A program made the translations under genes and the position numbers. Below the pieces are notes generated by a model, which ran no database searches, was not told the origin of the DNA, and saw only the letters and a program-made list of their open reading frames with translations. A DNA stretch of 64,000 bases from JAVBNT01 sp031551355 (GTDB lineage: Bacteria > Vulcanimicrobiota > CADAWZ01). The DNA is taken from positions 124,001-188,000 of the forward strand of contig JAVBNT010000001.1 in NCBI GenBank assembly GCA_031551355.1. Reading direction: 5' to 3'. Shown here piece by piece: positions 17,180 through 26,341 of this stretch. Within the stretch, counting starts at the first letter, position 1. Each line of letters begins with the position of its first letter.

Positions 17180-17301
17180 TGCGCTGAAATCGGCGAATTA
17201 TCGTCGTCAAACGGGATTGCGCTCGCGCCACGTAGATAAGACTACGCTTTGCTCGTCGCAATCCCGTTTGTCTTAGATTCTTCACCAATTTGAGCGTATT
17301 A
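17177..17301. mobile_element. Palindromic MITE-like element, intact copy
   Basis: A 125-bp imperfect palindrome. The ends are TAATGCGCTGAAA and, on the other strand, TAATACGCTCAAA. A perfect 13-bp inner stem (AAACGGGATTGCG with its complement) and a central GTAG/CTAC hairpin follow. TA dinucleotides flank the inner ATNCGCT ends, as expected for TA-targeting IS630/Tc1-mariner-type MITEs such as Correia elements; this assignment is inference. It is homologous to 58902-59519. The first three bases are the stop codon of the HIT gene. Confidence 0.75.
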
Positions 17302-17322
17302 ATTTTTTATCGGAATAAAATT

Positions 17323-17356
17323 AAAAAAGCCGCCCTGTTTGCAGACGGTTTTTTAA
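17323..17356. terminator. Bidirectional terminator between convergent genes
   Basis: Arms AAAAAAGCCG (17323-17332) and CGGTTTTTT (from 17346) form a hairpin with A- and T-runs on both sides. It sits between the plus-strand HIT gene and the minus-strand 102-residue gene, so it can end transcription in both directions. Confidence 0.7.
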
Positions 17357-17387
17357 TTGATTAAGTAACCAGTATGTGTAAATTAAA

Positions 17388-17696
17388 TTACAGCGAAAGA
17401 TAGAATATCCCGTTTTCAGCTACCGATTCTATAGAGTTTAAGTTAAATGGCAAAGACATATCTTTTTTTGCAGGCTCGTCTATTGACGATTTTACTGTTT
17501 CAAGTTTTGGTGCATCATACTTAAATGAAAGAACCGGTTCGTTTTGAATGCCGTTTTTTCCGATTGAAACGCTGTCGTCATAAGAGGCAATTGTTTGTTG
17601 TAATTTGTTATTGCCTTCATTATAGTTTTTTGTCTCAAGCTTTGGCAGCATGGGATGCGAAAACATTCCATTGTTTCCGCCAATGATACTGCTCAT
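17388..17696 (-). CDS. Small protein of unknown function
   Basis: A 102-residue protein. I set the start at the ATG 17696-17694 because AAAGGAGGT lies 7 bases upstream; an in-frame ATG 11 codons earlier overlaps that site and lacks its own. The sequence is Asn/Ser-rich and probably disordered. Two related segments, LPKLETKNYNEG and APKLETVKSSID, suggest an internal repeat. No family recognised. The near-perfect ribosome-binding site argues for a well-expressed gene. Confidence 0.6.
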   Translation of the reverse strand: MSSIIGGNNGMFSHPMLPKLETKNYNEGNNKLQQTIASYDDSVSIGKNGIQNEPVLSFKYDAPKLETVKSSIDEPAKKDMSLPFNLNSIESVAENGIFYLSL

Positions 17697-17899
17697 AAAA
17701 ATGACCTCCTTTACCAGTTTCTTGACCATATTATAGCTCGTAAAACACGAATTGACAACACTCTGAGTGTTAAATTAGTGTTAACAGATTACTACGTACC
17801 GCTGTGTTTCGGGATTCAAGCATGTCAGTTGCCCGACCAGGCCGGTTTTTATTTTAAAAGAACATCTAATTCCGAGATTTACCATATATTATAGGATCA

Positions 17900-19174
17900 T
17901 TATTTTTCCAATACACTGAAAAAATCAGGGAAAGAAATTCTCACGTCCTGCTGCCCCAGCAGATTTGTTTCTCCGTCGGCAATATGTGCGGCTATCGCTA
18001 GACTCATAGCAATGCGGTGATCTCCATGGCTGGTAACAACAGCTCCTTTTAGTTTTTTACCGCCGTTTATTATTATTCCGTCCGATTTTTCAGCAATATC
18101 CGCTCCCATTTTTTTAAGTTCGGATACTATTGAAGATATTCTGTCGGATTCCTTTAGGCGTAATTCCCCGGCTCCGCTGATAGTAGTTGTTCCTGAAGCC
18201 TGTGTCGCCACTACGGCAATGACCGGAAGTTCATCTATAAGCGACGGTATTTCATCTGCATTTATATTTGTTGCCGTCAGCCGTTTATGACCGGTTACCG
18301 TAATATCACCGGCCGCTTCTCCCGGAATGCTTTCTGCTGCTTCCGAGATGCTTATGTCTGCTCCCATCCTTGAAATTACGCGCAAAAGACCGGTTCTTGA
18401 TGGATTTAAACAGATATTTTTAACTGTAATGCGATAATTGTCAATGCAGCATGCAAGGGCGATGAAATAGGCTGCCGATGAAAAATCTCCGGCAATGTTT
18501 AAACTGAATGACCTGGGTGCTTGCGGGCCTTCAACGGCAATTAATTTGTTTTTCCTGTAAATTTTAATGCCGGTAAAATTGAAAAGGTTTTCAAGGTGAT
18601 CCCTGGTTGAAATTTTTTCCGTCAAAATTGTTGTTCCTTCGGCAAAAAGTGCGGCCAGCAAAACTGCCGACTTTACCTGGCTGCTGGCGTTTTCCGGAAC
18701 GAATCTTATGGCTCTTGTTTTTGCCGGATCGAAATGAAGCGGGGCGGTCATTATCCGGTTGCATGTAATTTTAGCTCCCATCTCTCTTAGCGGCAAAACG
18801 ATTCTTTTCATTGGTCTTTTTTGCAGCGAGCGGTCTCCTGTTATGGAGCAGGAGAAGGGGAGAGACGGTAATATCCCGGAGAGAAGGCGTAACGTTGTTG
18901 CGGAGTTTCCGGCGTCAAGGATATCTGTTTTTTTTATAAAACCGGCGGCGGTTTTTCCGTTTACTGTACAGATTCCGTTTTTCGAAACTTTTATTTCGAC
19001 TCCCAGGCTTTTGAGGCAGTTTATTGTTGAGAGGCAGTCGAGGCTTTGCGGTATATTTGATATTTCGCAAACGCCTTTTGTCAAAGAGGCAATTATTGCC
19101 GCCCGGTGAAAGATTGATTTATCACCGGGCACAGTAATTGTTCTGTCTGTTTTTTCATTTTTTCGAATAAGCAT
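17900..19174 (-). CDS. aroA: 3-phosphoshikimate 1-carboxyvinyltransferase (EPSP synthase)
   Basis: The sixth step of the shikimate pathway: it joins phosphoenolpyruvate to shikimate 3-phosphate. 424 residues. Conserved segments include GDKSIFHRA (Phe replaces the usual Ser or Thr before HR), GNSATTLRL, SSQVKSAVLLA, DEIPSLIDELP and RLKESDRI. The GNSATTLRL and SSQVKSAVLLA forms are closer to class II enzymes than to the enterobacterial NAGTAMRP form. It follows rnj with a 2-bp gap, the last gene of the lysine run. Confidence 0.95.
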   Translation of the reverse strand: MLIRKNEKTDRTITVPGDKSIFHRAAIIASLTKGVCEISNIPQSLDCLSTINCLKSLGVEIKVSKNGICTVNGKTAAGFIKKTDILDAGNSATTLRLLSGILPSLPFSCSITGDRSLQKRPMKRIVLPLREMGAKITCNRIMTAPLHFDPAKTRAIRFVPENASSQVKSAVLLAALFAEGTTILTEKISTRDHLENLFNFTGIKIYRKNKLIAVEGPQAPRSFSLNIAGDFSSAAYFIALACCIDNYRITVKNICLNPSRTGLLRVISRMGADISISEAAESIPGEAAGDITVTGHKRLTATNINADEIPSLIDELPVIAVVATQASGTTTISGAGELRLKESDRISSIVSELKKMGADIAEKSDGIIINGGKKLKGAVVTSHGDHRIAMSLAIAAHIADGETNLLGQQDVRISFPDFFSVLEK

Positions 19175-19176
19175 TA

Positions 19177-20958
19177 CTATTCGTAATCTTCATCCGGGAG
19201 AAACTCCTGTGCTTCCGGTAAGTCTGCGAGAACTGTTGAGATTACGAAAGGTTTTCTTTTCGTCCGGCGTGAGAAGAATTTCCTGACTTCCGATTTTACG
19301 GCAATATTGAGTTCTTCGGTATCATTTATTTTGTTGGCGGTAAAAACAGATTTGGCGGCGTTAAGAGCATCTTCAAGAAGCTGAACCGCTTCCTTTTCAT
19401 AAACAAGACCTTTTGTGTTTATATATGGTCCCTGTATGAATTCTTTATTTTCGATGTCAGCATATCCGGATATTATGCAAACTCCGTTTTCCGCCAGAGC
19501 AATCCGTTCGCGAAGAACGGATCTGCCGACATCGCCGATTCCATAACCGTCTATTATTATGTCGTACAGCTCTATTGTCGTCAGGTGGTGAATGCAGGAT
19601 TCGTTCATCTCAATAATCATGCCGTTTTGCGTGTAAAGTATTTTGCTGTTGTCATAGTCAAGCTGTTCTACAAGCCGGCAATGTGATATAAGGTGGCGAA
19701 GTTCGCCGTGTACCGGCATTATATATTCCGGCTTAATCAGGGAAATGAGCATTTTAAGATCTTCCTGACAGGCGTGTCCGCTGGTATGAACGTGGAAATT
19801 TTCTTTTCCCGAATAGGGATTTTCATAAATAACTTCAGCTCCGAGCCTTATCAGTGCATTGATGTTTTTGTATACCAGCGCTTCGTTGCCCGGAATTGGC
19901 GTTGCCGAAAGAATTACAGTGTCGCCGTTTCTGATTTTTACCCATTTATGTGAGTTGTTGGCAATTGTGGATATTGCCGAGAGAGGCTCTCCCTGTGAGC
20001 CGGTTGCCAGCATCAGCAGTTTTGCGTCGGGTATTTCCGCGAGGTCTTCCACTTCGATAAACAGCTCTGCCGGTGCATTTATATATCCGAGGTTCTGTGC
20101 AATCCCTACACTTGTCTCCAGACCTCTTCCGAGTATGCAGACCTTTCTGCCGTATTTTGCGGCAATATTAATAATGGCGTTTATCCTGGGAATAGAAGAT
20201 GCAAACGATGATACCAGTATTCTGCCTTTGCTTTCCGAAAATAAGGCGTCGATTGTTTTATGAACTTTTGATTCCGGTAATGAGAAGCCGCTTTTTTCAG
20301 CATTTGTACTGTCGGAAAGCAGCAGCCTTGTCTGCTTTTCTCCGACTCCGGCAAGCTTTATCAGATCGGCAATTTCCCTCTCCTGAAGCTCGAAATCAAA
20401 TTTGAAGTCTCCTGAATGTATAATTCTTCCGCTCGGAGTGTCAACAATGATGCCGACGCTTTCGGATATACTGTGAATCACCGGGAAAAAACCTACTTTG
20501 AAAGTTTCAAGGGTGATTGTTTGGCCGGGCTGTATGACATTCAAATCAGCGTCAAAACAGAGATCCTTTTCGCTGAATTTACTTCTGACAAGTTCAAGTG
20601 TCAGTTTTGTACCGTATACAGGGGCTGCTACTCTGGGAATAATATAAGGCAGAGCCCCGATGTGATCCTCATGGCCGTGGGTAAGGATTACTGCCTTTAC
20701 CTTATTTTTTTTCATTGTCAGATATCTTATATCGGGAATTATGTAATCTACCCCCGGCATATCTTCAGGGGGAAACATTATGCCGGCGTCGATAATTATT
20801 ATTTCCGATGAAGACTCTATGACAGTTAGGTTTTTGCCTACTTCCCCAAGTCCGCCAAGCGGCAGCACCCATACATTATTTCCCTGTGGGCCTTCTTTTA
20901 CGAAGTCTTCCATCTCCGGACACTCCGTTAGACTGTTGCAAGTATAAAAATTTTTCAT
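19177..20958 (-). CDS. rnj: Ribonuclease J
   Basis: A metallo-beta-lactamase/beta-CASP nuclease of 593 residues with 5'-3' exonuclease and endonuclease activity in mRNA decay and rRNA maturation. The N-terminal LGGLGEVGKN, the zinc motif HGHEDHIG, the later metal His in HSGDFKFD and PVHGEL, and the C-terminal beta-strand domain are present. There is a 20-residue N-terminal addition. Position next to dapA matches the dapG-dapA-rnjB order of Bacillus. Confidence 0.95.
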   Translation of the reverse strand: MKNFYTCNSLTECPEMEDFVKEGPQGNNVWVLPLGGLGEVGKNLTVIESSSEIIIIDAGIMFPPEDMPGVDYIIPDIRYLTMKKNKVKAVILTHGHEDHIGALPYIIPRVAAPVYGTKLTLELVRSKFSEKDLCFDADLNVIQPGQTITLETFKVGFFPVIHSISESVGIIVDTPSGRIIHSGDFKFDFELQEREIADLIKLAGVGEKQTRLLLSDSTNAEKSGFSLPESKVHKTIDALFSESKGRILVSSFASSIPRINAIINIAAKYGRKVCILGRGLETSVGIAQNLGYINAPAELFIEVEDLAEIPDAKLLMLATGSQGEPLSAISTIANNSHKWVKIRNGDTVILSATPIPGNEALVYKNINALIRLGAEVIYENPYSGKENFHVHTSGHACQEDLKMLISLIKPEYIMPVHGELRHLISHCRLVEQLDYDNSKILYTQNGMIIEMNESCIHHLTTIELYDIIIDGYGIGDVGRSVLRERIALAENGVCIISGYADIENKEFIQGPYINTKGLVYEKEAVQLLEDALNAAKSVFTANKINDTEELNIAVKSEVRKFFSRRTKRKPFVISTVLADLPEAQEFLPDEDYE

Positions 20959-20968
20959 TAAGAATCCT

Positions 20969-21892
20969 TTAAGCGGTCAGAACTTCCGACCTGATGATAT
21001 TTTTTGAGGAAAGTAAATCGTGAAGCTTCTGTCTTTGTACCTCAGTGGCCTTTACAAGCGGAGAGCGCGGCGTGCCGACGTTCTCCCAGGTAATCGTTAC
21101 GGCTTCTTTTACAAGAATAGGGTTTGTCGTTTCAAAAAGTCCTTTAAATAAAGGGAAAAGCTCAAGGTGTAACCGTGAGGCTTCGCTGATGTTCCCTGCG
21201 AAATACGCTTTGATCATATTACTGATCTGTCTCGACGCTATGTGCGAAGCTACGCTGATGACTCCGCTTGCTCCGCAGGTGAGCATCGGCAGTGTGAGTG
21301 AATCGTCGCCGCTGAAAATTTTAAATCCTTTGCCGGTATGCCCGTTTTCCTGCATTATCATTGAGAGTTCGGATGTCTGATCCATATTTCCGGCTGCGTC
21401 CTTTATTGCGGCAATATGAGGAAAATTGAGCCTTAGTTTTTCAACAGTGCTATTGGCAATATTTACTCCCGTTCTTCCGGGAATATTGTAAAGTATTATC
21501 GGTATGCTGCATTTCTCGGCAATTGAGGCAAAATGCAGATAAAGTCCTTCCTGCGGAGGTTTGTTGTAGTAAGGGGCTACGAGAAGAACCGCATCGGCTC
21601 CCATTTTTTCCGCAAGCAGGGTCTGTTTAAGTGAACTTTCGGTATTATAGGTGCCCGTTCCGGCTATTACCGGAAATTGCCCGTTTGATTCGTTGATGAC
21701 GGTTTCAAGAAGCTTGAATTTTTCGTCTCTGGTCAGCGACGATGATTCACCTGTTGTGCCGGCTACGAGTATTGAATCGGAGCCTTCGGTGTATAATTTA
21801 AAAGCAAGTCTGGCCGCCTTTTTTAAATCTACGTCTCCAAATTCATCAAAAGGCGTGATCATTGCGGTTATCACGCTGCCTAAATTAAGCAT
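20969..21892 (-). CDS. dapA: 4-hydroxy-tetrahydrodipicolinate synthase
   Basis: Condenses aspartate semialdehyde and pyruvate in the diaminopimelate/lysine pathway. 307 residues, a TIM barrel. GTTGESSSLT binds pyruvate, YNIPGRTGVN carries the catalytic Tyr, and the Schiff-base Lys is in AAIKDAAGN. Start at 21892 has an AAAGGAAA site 9 bases upstream. It lies between lysC and rnj on one probable transcript. Confidence 0.95.
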   Translation of the reverse strand: MLNLGSVITAMITPFDEFGDVDLKKAARLAFKLYTEGSDSILVAGTTGESSSLTRDEKFKLLETVINESNGQFPVIAGTGTYNTESSLKQTLLAEKMGADAVLLVAPYYNKPPQEGLYLHFASIAEKCSIPIILYNIPGRTGVNIANSTVEKLRLNFPHIAAIKDAAGNMDQTSELSMIMQENGHTGKGFKIFSGDDSLTLPMLTCGASGVISVASHIASRQISNMIKAYFAGNISEASRLHLELFPLFKGLFETTNPILVKEAVTITWENVGTPRSPLVKATEVQRQKLHDLLSSKNIIRSEVLTA

Positions 21893-21928
21893 AAAGTCTG
21901 ATTTCCTTTCATGGAATTGATTTCCCTG

Positions 21929-23161
21929 TCAAATGCGTATTGCCTTTTTTGTGCTGTAACTCTCGATCCGGCATAGTTTATGAAGGGCTTTCATTGCTTT
22001 GCCGAGATTTTTTTCATTTATAAGGCATGATATATTTATAAAGGAGTCTACGCTTCTGTATACTGTTATTCCTTCTTCAAACAGCAACTTAAATATTCTT
22101 GCCATAACACCCGCAGTTCCCCTCATTCCAATTCCTACGCATGATATCTTTGCCACGCCGGCAACAGTTTTATATTTGGCGGATATTTTTTGTAAATGAG
22201 CTTCTGCTTTTGCGGCATCTTCTTCAGCAACGGAAAAATATATTTTATCGGCATGTATATTGATTAAATCGAGGCTGACTCCAAGCTCTTTCATATCTTT
22301 AAATAACTCGCTTTGCTGCTTTGCCGATGCTGCTGGAGAGTCCGAAAAGTCGACGAAAAAATCTCTTATCGATGTTTTATGTATGAGTCCGCTTATCAGA
22401 CTGCCTCCGGATCTGCTTTTGTTCATTATTTCACTTCCGCAGTGGGTGGAAAAAGTGTTTTTTACATATAGCGGAACATTATACCTGTTGGCAATGTCGA
22501 CGCATCTTGTATGCAGAACTTTTGCCCCCTCATTGGCCATTTCTCCCATCTCGACCGGGTCAAGACTGTTGATGATGCAGGCTTGACCGTAAACCCTCGG
22601 ATCTGCAGTCATAACACCATCTACATCGGTGTATATTTCCACAAAATCGGCTTTTAATGCCGCGCCGATAGCTGCAGCCGTTGTGTCACTGCCTCCTCTG
22701 CCGAGCGTGGTAACCGAATCCTGGGGATCAATTCCCTGAAAACCTGTTACCAGAACGATATTATTTTTTGTCAGTTCTTCCTTGATTGCCGACGCATAAA
22801 TGTATGTTATTTTTGCGTTTAAATTATTGGAGTCGGTGACAATACCTGCCGCGGCGCCGGACATAACCGATGTTTTAAATCCTTTTTTTCTCAGTAAAAC
22901 CGACATTTGTATGCATGAGTAATTTTCACCTGTAGACATTATCAGGTCTTTTTCCGAAGCATTTCTTTCATATTCCTGCAATTTAATTGAATGAATAATA
23001 GTGTCGGTGGCCAGAGGATCCGGATAACGTCCCATTGCCGAAAGAACGACTACCATGTTAAATCCGCGTGCCGCTGTCGATATTATTTTTGCCGCCACCA
23101 TTTCTCTTGATTCCGCTGATGCTACGGATGAGCCACCGTATTTTTGCACTGCTATTTTCAT
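21929..23161 (-). CDS. lysC: Aspartate kinase
   Basis: A monofunctional aspartokinase of 410 residues, the entry step to lysine, threonine and methionine. The kinase motif VQKYGGSSVA is at the N-terminus, and GRGGSDTTA lies in the nucleotide site. Two C-terminal ACT domains (from about 270) are the usual site for feedback inhibition by lysine and threonine. It starts 6 bp after asd. Confidence 0.95.
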   Translation of the reverse strand: MKIAVQKYGGSSVASAESREMVAAKIISTAARGFNMVVVLSAMGRYPDPLATDTIIHSIKLQEYERNASEKDLIMSTGENYSCIQMSVLLRKKGFKTSVMSGAAAGIVTDSNNLNAKITYIYASAIKEELTKNNIVLVTGFQGIDPQDSVTTLGRGGSDTTAAAIGAALKADFVEIYTDVDGVMTADPRVYGQACIINSLDPVEMGEMANEGAKVLHTRCVDIANRYNVPLYVKNTFSTHCGSEIMNKSRSGGSLISGLIHKTSIRDFFVDFSDSPAASAKQQSELFKDMKELGVSLDLINIHADKIYFSVAEEDAAKAEAHLQKISAKYKTVAGVAKISCVGIGMRGTAGVMARIFKLLFEEGITVYRSVDSFINISCLINEKNLGKAMKALHKLCRIESYSTKKAIRI

Positions 23162-23167
23162 AACGGT

Positions 23168-24181
23168 TTAAACCAGTCCTCTTTCGAGCAGAAGTTCCGC
23201 TATCTGCACGGCGTTTAAAGCAGCTCCTTTGAGGAGATTGTCGGATACGACCCACATATTGATCCCGTTTTCAACAGATAAATCTTCTCTGATTCTTCCG
23301 ATAAAAACCTCATCTCTTGATTCACAGGTTAGCGGCATAGGGTATACTGAATCGGAAGGAACGTCGGTGACGATTATTCCCGGCTTGTTTTCCAACAGTT
23401 TTTTTACGTCTTTTGCGGATATTTTCGTTCTGGTTTCTATGTTTACGGCCTCGCAATGCCCCCGTTTTACAGGGACCCTGACCGTAGTCGGACTGATCTT
23501 TATGTTGTCATCTGCAAATATTTTCTGTGTTTCAAGAATCATTTTCTTTTCTTCCGATGAGTATCCGTCGTCTCCGAAACTTCCTATCTGAGGGATCAGG
23601 TTAAAAGCAATTTGATGCGGGTATACAGCGGCAGAAAATTGTTTCTCCGACAGGATTGCCCCTGTCTGTTCATAAAGCTCGTCTGCGGCAGCCTTGCCGG
23701 TGCCGGATACCGACTGGTAAGTGGAAACAACAACTCTTTTAATTCCCGCGGCATCGTATATGGGTTTCAGTGCCACAACCATCTGTATCGTCGAGCAGTT
23801 TGGGTTGGCAATAATACCTTTGTGTAAGTCTACTGCATGTGGATTTACTTCTGGGACAACAAGCGGCACGTCCGTGTCCATTCTGAAAGCAGCGCTATTG
23901 TCAATGACGATACACCCTTTTTCCACGGCTACGGCGGCGTATTCCTCACTTGCCACTTCACCGCCGGAGAAAAGGGCAATGTCTATGTCGTTGAAAGATT
24001 CGGGAGTTATTTCTTCTACGGTAATGATGTCGGAGCCGAATTTTATCTGTGTACCGGCGGATTTTTTTGTGGCGAGAGCTTTTATTTTATTAACGGGAAA
24101 ATTTCTTTTCTTTAATGTCTGGAGCATTTCTCCGCCGACAAGTCCTGTTGCTCCGACGACGCAAATGTTATATTTTTTCAT
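23168..24181 (-). CDS. asd: Aspartate-semialdehyde dehydrogenase
   Basis: Reduces aspartyl phosphate with NADPH. 337 residues. The NADP-binding VGATGLVGGEM, the catalytic Cys in NPNCSTIQ and the active-site His in RVPVKRGHCEA are all present. It lies between dapB and lysC, giving the Bacillus-like asd-lysC-dapA-rnj order. Confidence 0.96.
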   Translation of the reverse strand: MKKYNICVVGATGLVGGEMLQTLKKRNFPVNKIKALATKKSAGTQIKFGSDIITVEEITPESFNDIDIALFSGGEVASEEYAAVAVEKGCIVIDNSAAFRMDTDVPLVVPEVNPHAVDLHKGIIANPNCSTIQMVVALKPIYDAAGIKRVVVSTYQSVSGTGKAAADELYEQTGAILSEKQFSAAVYPHQIAFNLIPQIGSFGDDGYSSEEKKMILETQKIFADDNIKISPTTVRVPVKRGHCEAVNIETRTKISAKDVKKLLENKPGIIVTDVPSDSVYPMPLTCESRDEVFIGRIREDLSVENGINMWVVSDNLLKGAALNAVQIAELLLERGLV

Positions 24182-24238
24182 TTTTTGCCTTCTTCTTTTT
24201 TTTATTTCATCTATGGCATTTCTTTATGTCAACAGACT

Positions 24239-25030
24239 TTAATCCATTACATGTTCCAAACCGAATAATAGTCCCTTTAGCGAATCAATCCGGTTTATCG
24301 CCAGAACTAACCCTGGCATAAAACAGCTTCTTGACATAGAATCGTGCTTAATTGTCAGGATTTCTCCGTTGCCTCCCATAATTACTTGCTGATGGGCAAC
24401 CATTCCCGGAAGCCTTACCGAGTGTATACCGATACCGTTGATACTGCCTCCGCGGGCTCCATCGATTATTTCGTTTTTTGTTTCGCTTCTTTCAAAGGCC
24501 GCTCTTTCCTCATTCATACCTTTTGCCGTCATAATTGAAGTTCCTGACGGAGAATCCTGCTTTTTGTCATGATGAAGTTCAACGATCTCCGCACTTTTGA
24601 AATATCTCGATGCTTCTTTGGCGAATTTCATCATCAGGATTGCACCGATTGAAAAATTTGGCACTATAAGTACCGCTTTGCCTTTTTCTTCCGCAATTTT
24701 AGAGATTTCATCAAGTTCTCCGGATTTTATCCCGGTAGTCCCTACTATGCAGTTTACATTATTTTTTAGAGCGGTTTTTATAAAGTACGGTGAAATCTCC
24801 GCATTTGAAAAATCAACAAGACAATCCGTATTGGTTATCACTTCGTCGAGAGAACCGCTTATTTTTACTCCGCACTCACCGATTCCGGCCAATAATCCTA
24901 TATCAGAACCCTGATTATCGCTCCTGTCGATTGCCCCTGCAAGTTTGAAGTTTGCTTCCTTTAGTATTGTTTTCACTGTCTCACTGCCCATTTTGCCACA
25001 GGAGCCTGTTACGGTTATTTTTATAGGCAT
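24239..25030 (-). CDS. dapB: 4-hydroxy-tetrahydrodipicolinate reductase
   Basis: Reduces the DapA product to tetrahydrodipicolinate. 263 residues. The nucleotide motif GSCGKMG is at the N-terminus. The catalytic segment VELHHDKKQDSPSGTS carries the His pair and Lys. A TTAAGGAGG site precedes the ATG. It is the first gene of the lysine run and has a perfect 22-bp palindrome in its leader. Confidence 0.95.
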   Translation of the reverse strand: MPIKITVTGSCGKMGSETVKTILKEANFKLAGAIDRSDNQGSDIGLLAGIGECGVKISGSLDEVITNTDCLVDFSNAEISPYFIKTALKNNVNCIVGTTGIKSGELDEISKIAEEKGKAVLIVPNFSIGAILMMKFAKEASRYFKSAEIVELHHDKKQDSPSGTSIMTAKGMNEERAAFERSETKNEIIDGARGGSINGIGIHSVRLPGMVAHQQVIMGGNGEILTIKHDSMSRSCFMPGLVLAINRIDSLKGLLFGLEHVMD

Positions 25031-25052
25031 AATTGCCTCCTTAACTTAAAGT

Positions 25053-25074
25053 CAGGCGCAGTTAACTGCGCCTG
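25053..25074. promoter_or_regulatory. Perfect 22-bp palindrome in the dapB leader
   Basis: Starts CAGGCGCAGT and reads identically on both strands, with no spacer. It ends about 13 bases before the dapB ribosome-binding site. There is no T-run on the dapB strand, so it is not a terminator for an upstream gene. It could be a repressor operator or a translation-modulating hairpin. A lysine riboswitch core was not found. Confidence 0.5.
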
Positions 25075-25205
25075 TGTGCTTCTTAAATTTCCTGAAGTAG
25101 TTGCTAAATTACATGTAATATATTCTATATTAATGGAGATTAGTGAAATTGTATAACATTTTGCCTATAAAAATCAACTCTAGGACTAGATTTTAAGTGT
25201 TGACA

Positions 25206-25223
25206 ATCATACACGTGTATGAT
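25206..25223. promoter_or_regulatory. 18-bp perfect palindrome, candidate operator
   Basis: ATCATACACGTGTATGAT in the divergent dapB/sigma-factor region, directly after TTGACA (25200-25205). No good -10 element follows at 16-18 bp on the plus strand. The symmetry suits a dimeric regulator that could act on the sigma factor gene, on dapB, or both. Confidence 0.5.
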
Positions 25224-25336
25224 GTCACAGTGTTGGAATTGTTGTATCATAAAGTTAGTCGATTTATATTTCTAACAACAGCCGCAGTGATAGACACATA
25301 AATATTTTTGAAATTTTTGCAAAGTGAGGTGTTTGT

Positions 25337-26341
25337 ATGTTTGCTCTGAAAGAACCGCCGTATATAACTCATAATGTATCCCTGAACAATGAGCTTTCCA
25401 GTGATGATTTGATAGTTCAGGCCGGCAGTGAGGAGTATTTAGGCTGTTCTTTCAAGGACCAAAGCATTCTTGCGTCTTATTTTAAAGATATATATGATAC
25501 AAGATTATTATCCAAAGAGGAAGAAAAGTTTTTGGGTAAACGAATATTGACAGGTGATGAGAGGGCAAAGCAGGAGCTTACTACCGCTAATTTGCGCCTC
25601 GTTGTTTCTATTGCCAAGAAGTTCCTCGGGCATGGTTTAAGTATTCTGGATTTGATACAGGAAGGAAATATTGGTCTGATGGAAGCAGTGGACCGGTTTG
25701 ATTGTTCACTTGGTTACCGTTTTGCCACTTATGCAACCTGGTGGATTCGTCAGTCTGTTATGAGAGCAATTGCCAACAACGGCAGGATGATCCGCCTTCC
25801 GGTGCATATTCTTGATGTTTATCGCAAATACTGCAAATTAAGCGGTGATTATAAACGTGAATGCGGTGAAGAGCTTTCCGTTGCCGAGGCAAGTGAAATT
25901 TTGTTTCCCGTATCTGTGGATAAGATCAGAAAGCGTGTTTCAAAGAACAGGGGAGCGATTGTTTCCTCGGACGATCCAGAGGTTATGTTGCTGATCGCTA
26001 AAGAACAGGCAAACAATGAACATAAACTTGCAAACATAATAAGAATTGCCAAAGAGCCGATCTCCTTTGAATCATCTTCCAGTGAAGACACTAAAGTCGG
26101 AGATTTTATCGCCTCGCATGATGCTATGCCGTTTATTGATTCGGCAGAGGTGGAGTCCTTTTTTGGAAAAATAACCGAGTCTGAGAGAGAGGTTCTGAAG
26201 CTTCGCTACGGTCTGACAGGAGGCGAACCGAGAACGCTTGAGCAAATAAGCTCGGTTATGGGGATAAGTAAGGAAAGAGTAAGGCAAAAAGAGGGGAGAG
26301 CATTGTTAAAATTAAGAAAAGCTATGCTCGAATCTTATTGA
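25337..26341 (+). CDS. RNA polymerase sigma factor, sigma-70 group 1/2
   Basis: A 334-residue sigma factor without region 1.1. Region 2 is well conserved: LRLVVSIAKKF, DLIQEGNIGLMEAVDRFD and YRFATYATWWIRQ. Region 3 carries an Asp/Glu-rich stretch, and region 4 has the DNA-binding helix EQISSVMGISKERVRQKE. The altered N-terminal motif (SILASYFKDIYDT in place of DPVRMYLKEIG) and the small size suggest an alternative factor of RpoS/SigF type, not the housekeeping one. Preceded by AGTGAGGTG. Confidence 0.9.
   Translation: MFALKEPPYITHNVSLNNELSSDDLIVQAGSEEYLGCSFKDQSILASYFKDIYDTRLLSKEEEKFLGKRILTGDERAKQELTTANLRLVVSIAKKFLGHGLSILDLIQEGNIGLMEAVDRFDCSLGYRFATYATWWIRQSVMRAIANNGRMIRLPVHILDVYRKYCKLSGDYKRECGEELSVAEASEILFPVSVDKIRKRVSKNRGAIVSSDDPEVMLLIAKEQANNEHKLANIIRIAKEPISFESSSSEDTKVGDFIASHDAMPFIDSAEVESFFGKITESEREVLKLRYGLTGGEPRTLEQISSVMGISKERVRQKEGRALLKLRKAMLESY

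Noticed and set aside
24990..25200. Lysine riboswitch before dapB
   Set aside because: Leader has only a simple palindrome. The conserved L-box core segments could not be found.
25200..25230. Sigma-70 promoter with TTGACA at 25200
   Set aside because: No acceptable -10 hexamer at 16-18 bp; the following bases are occupied by the palindrome.
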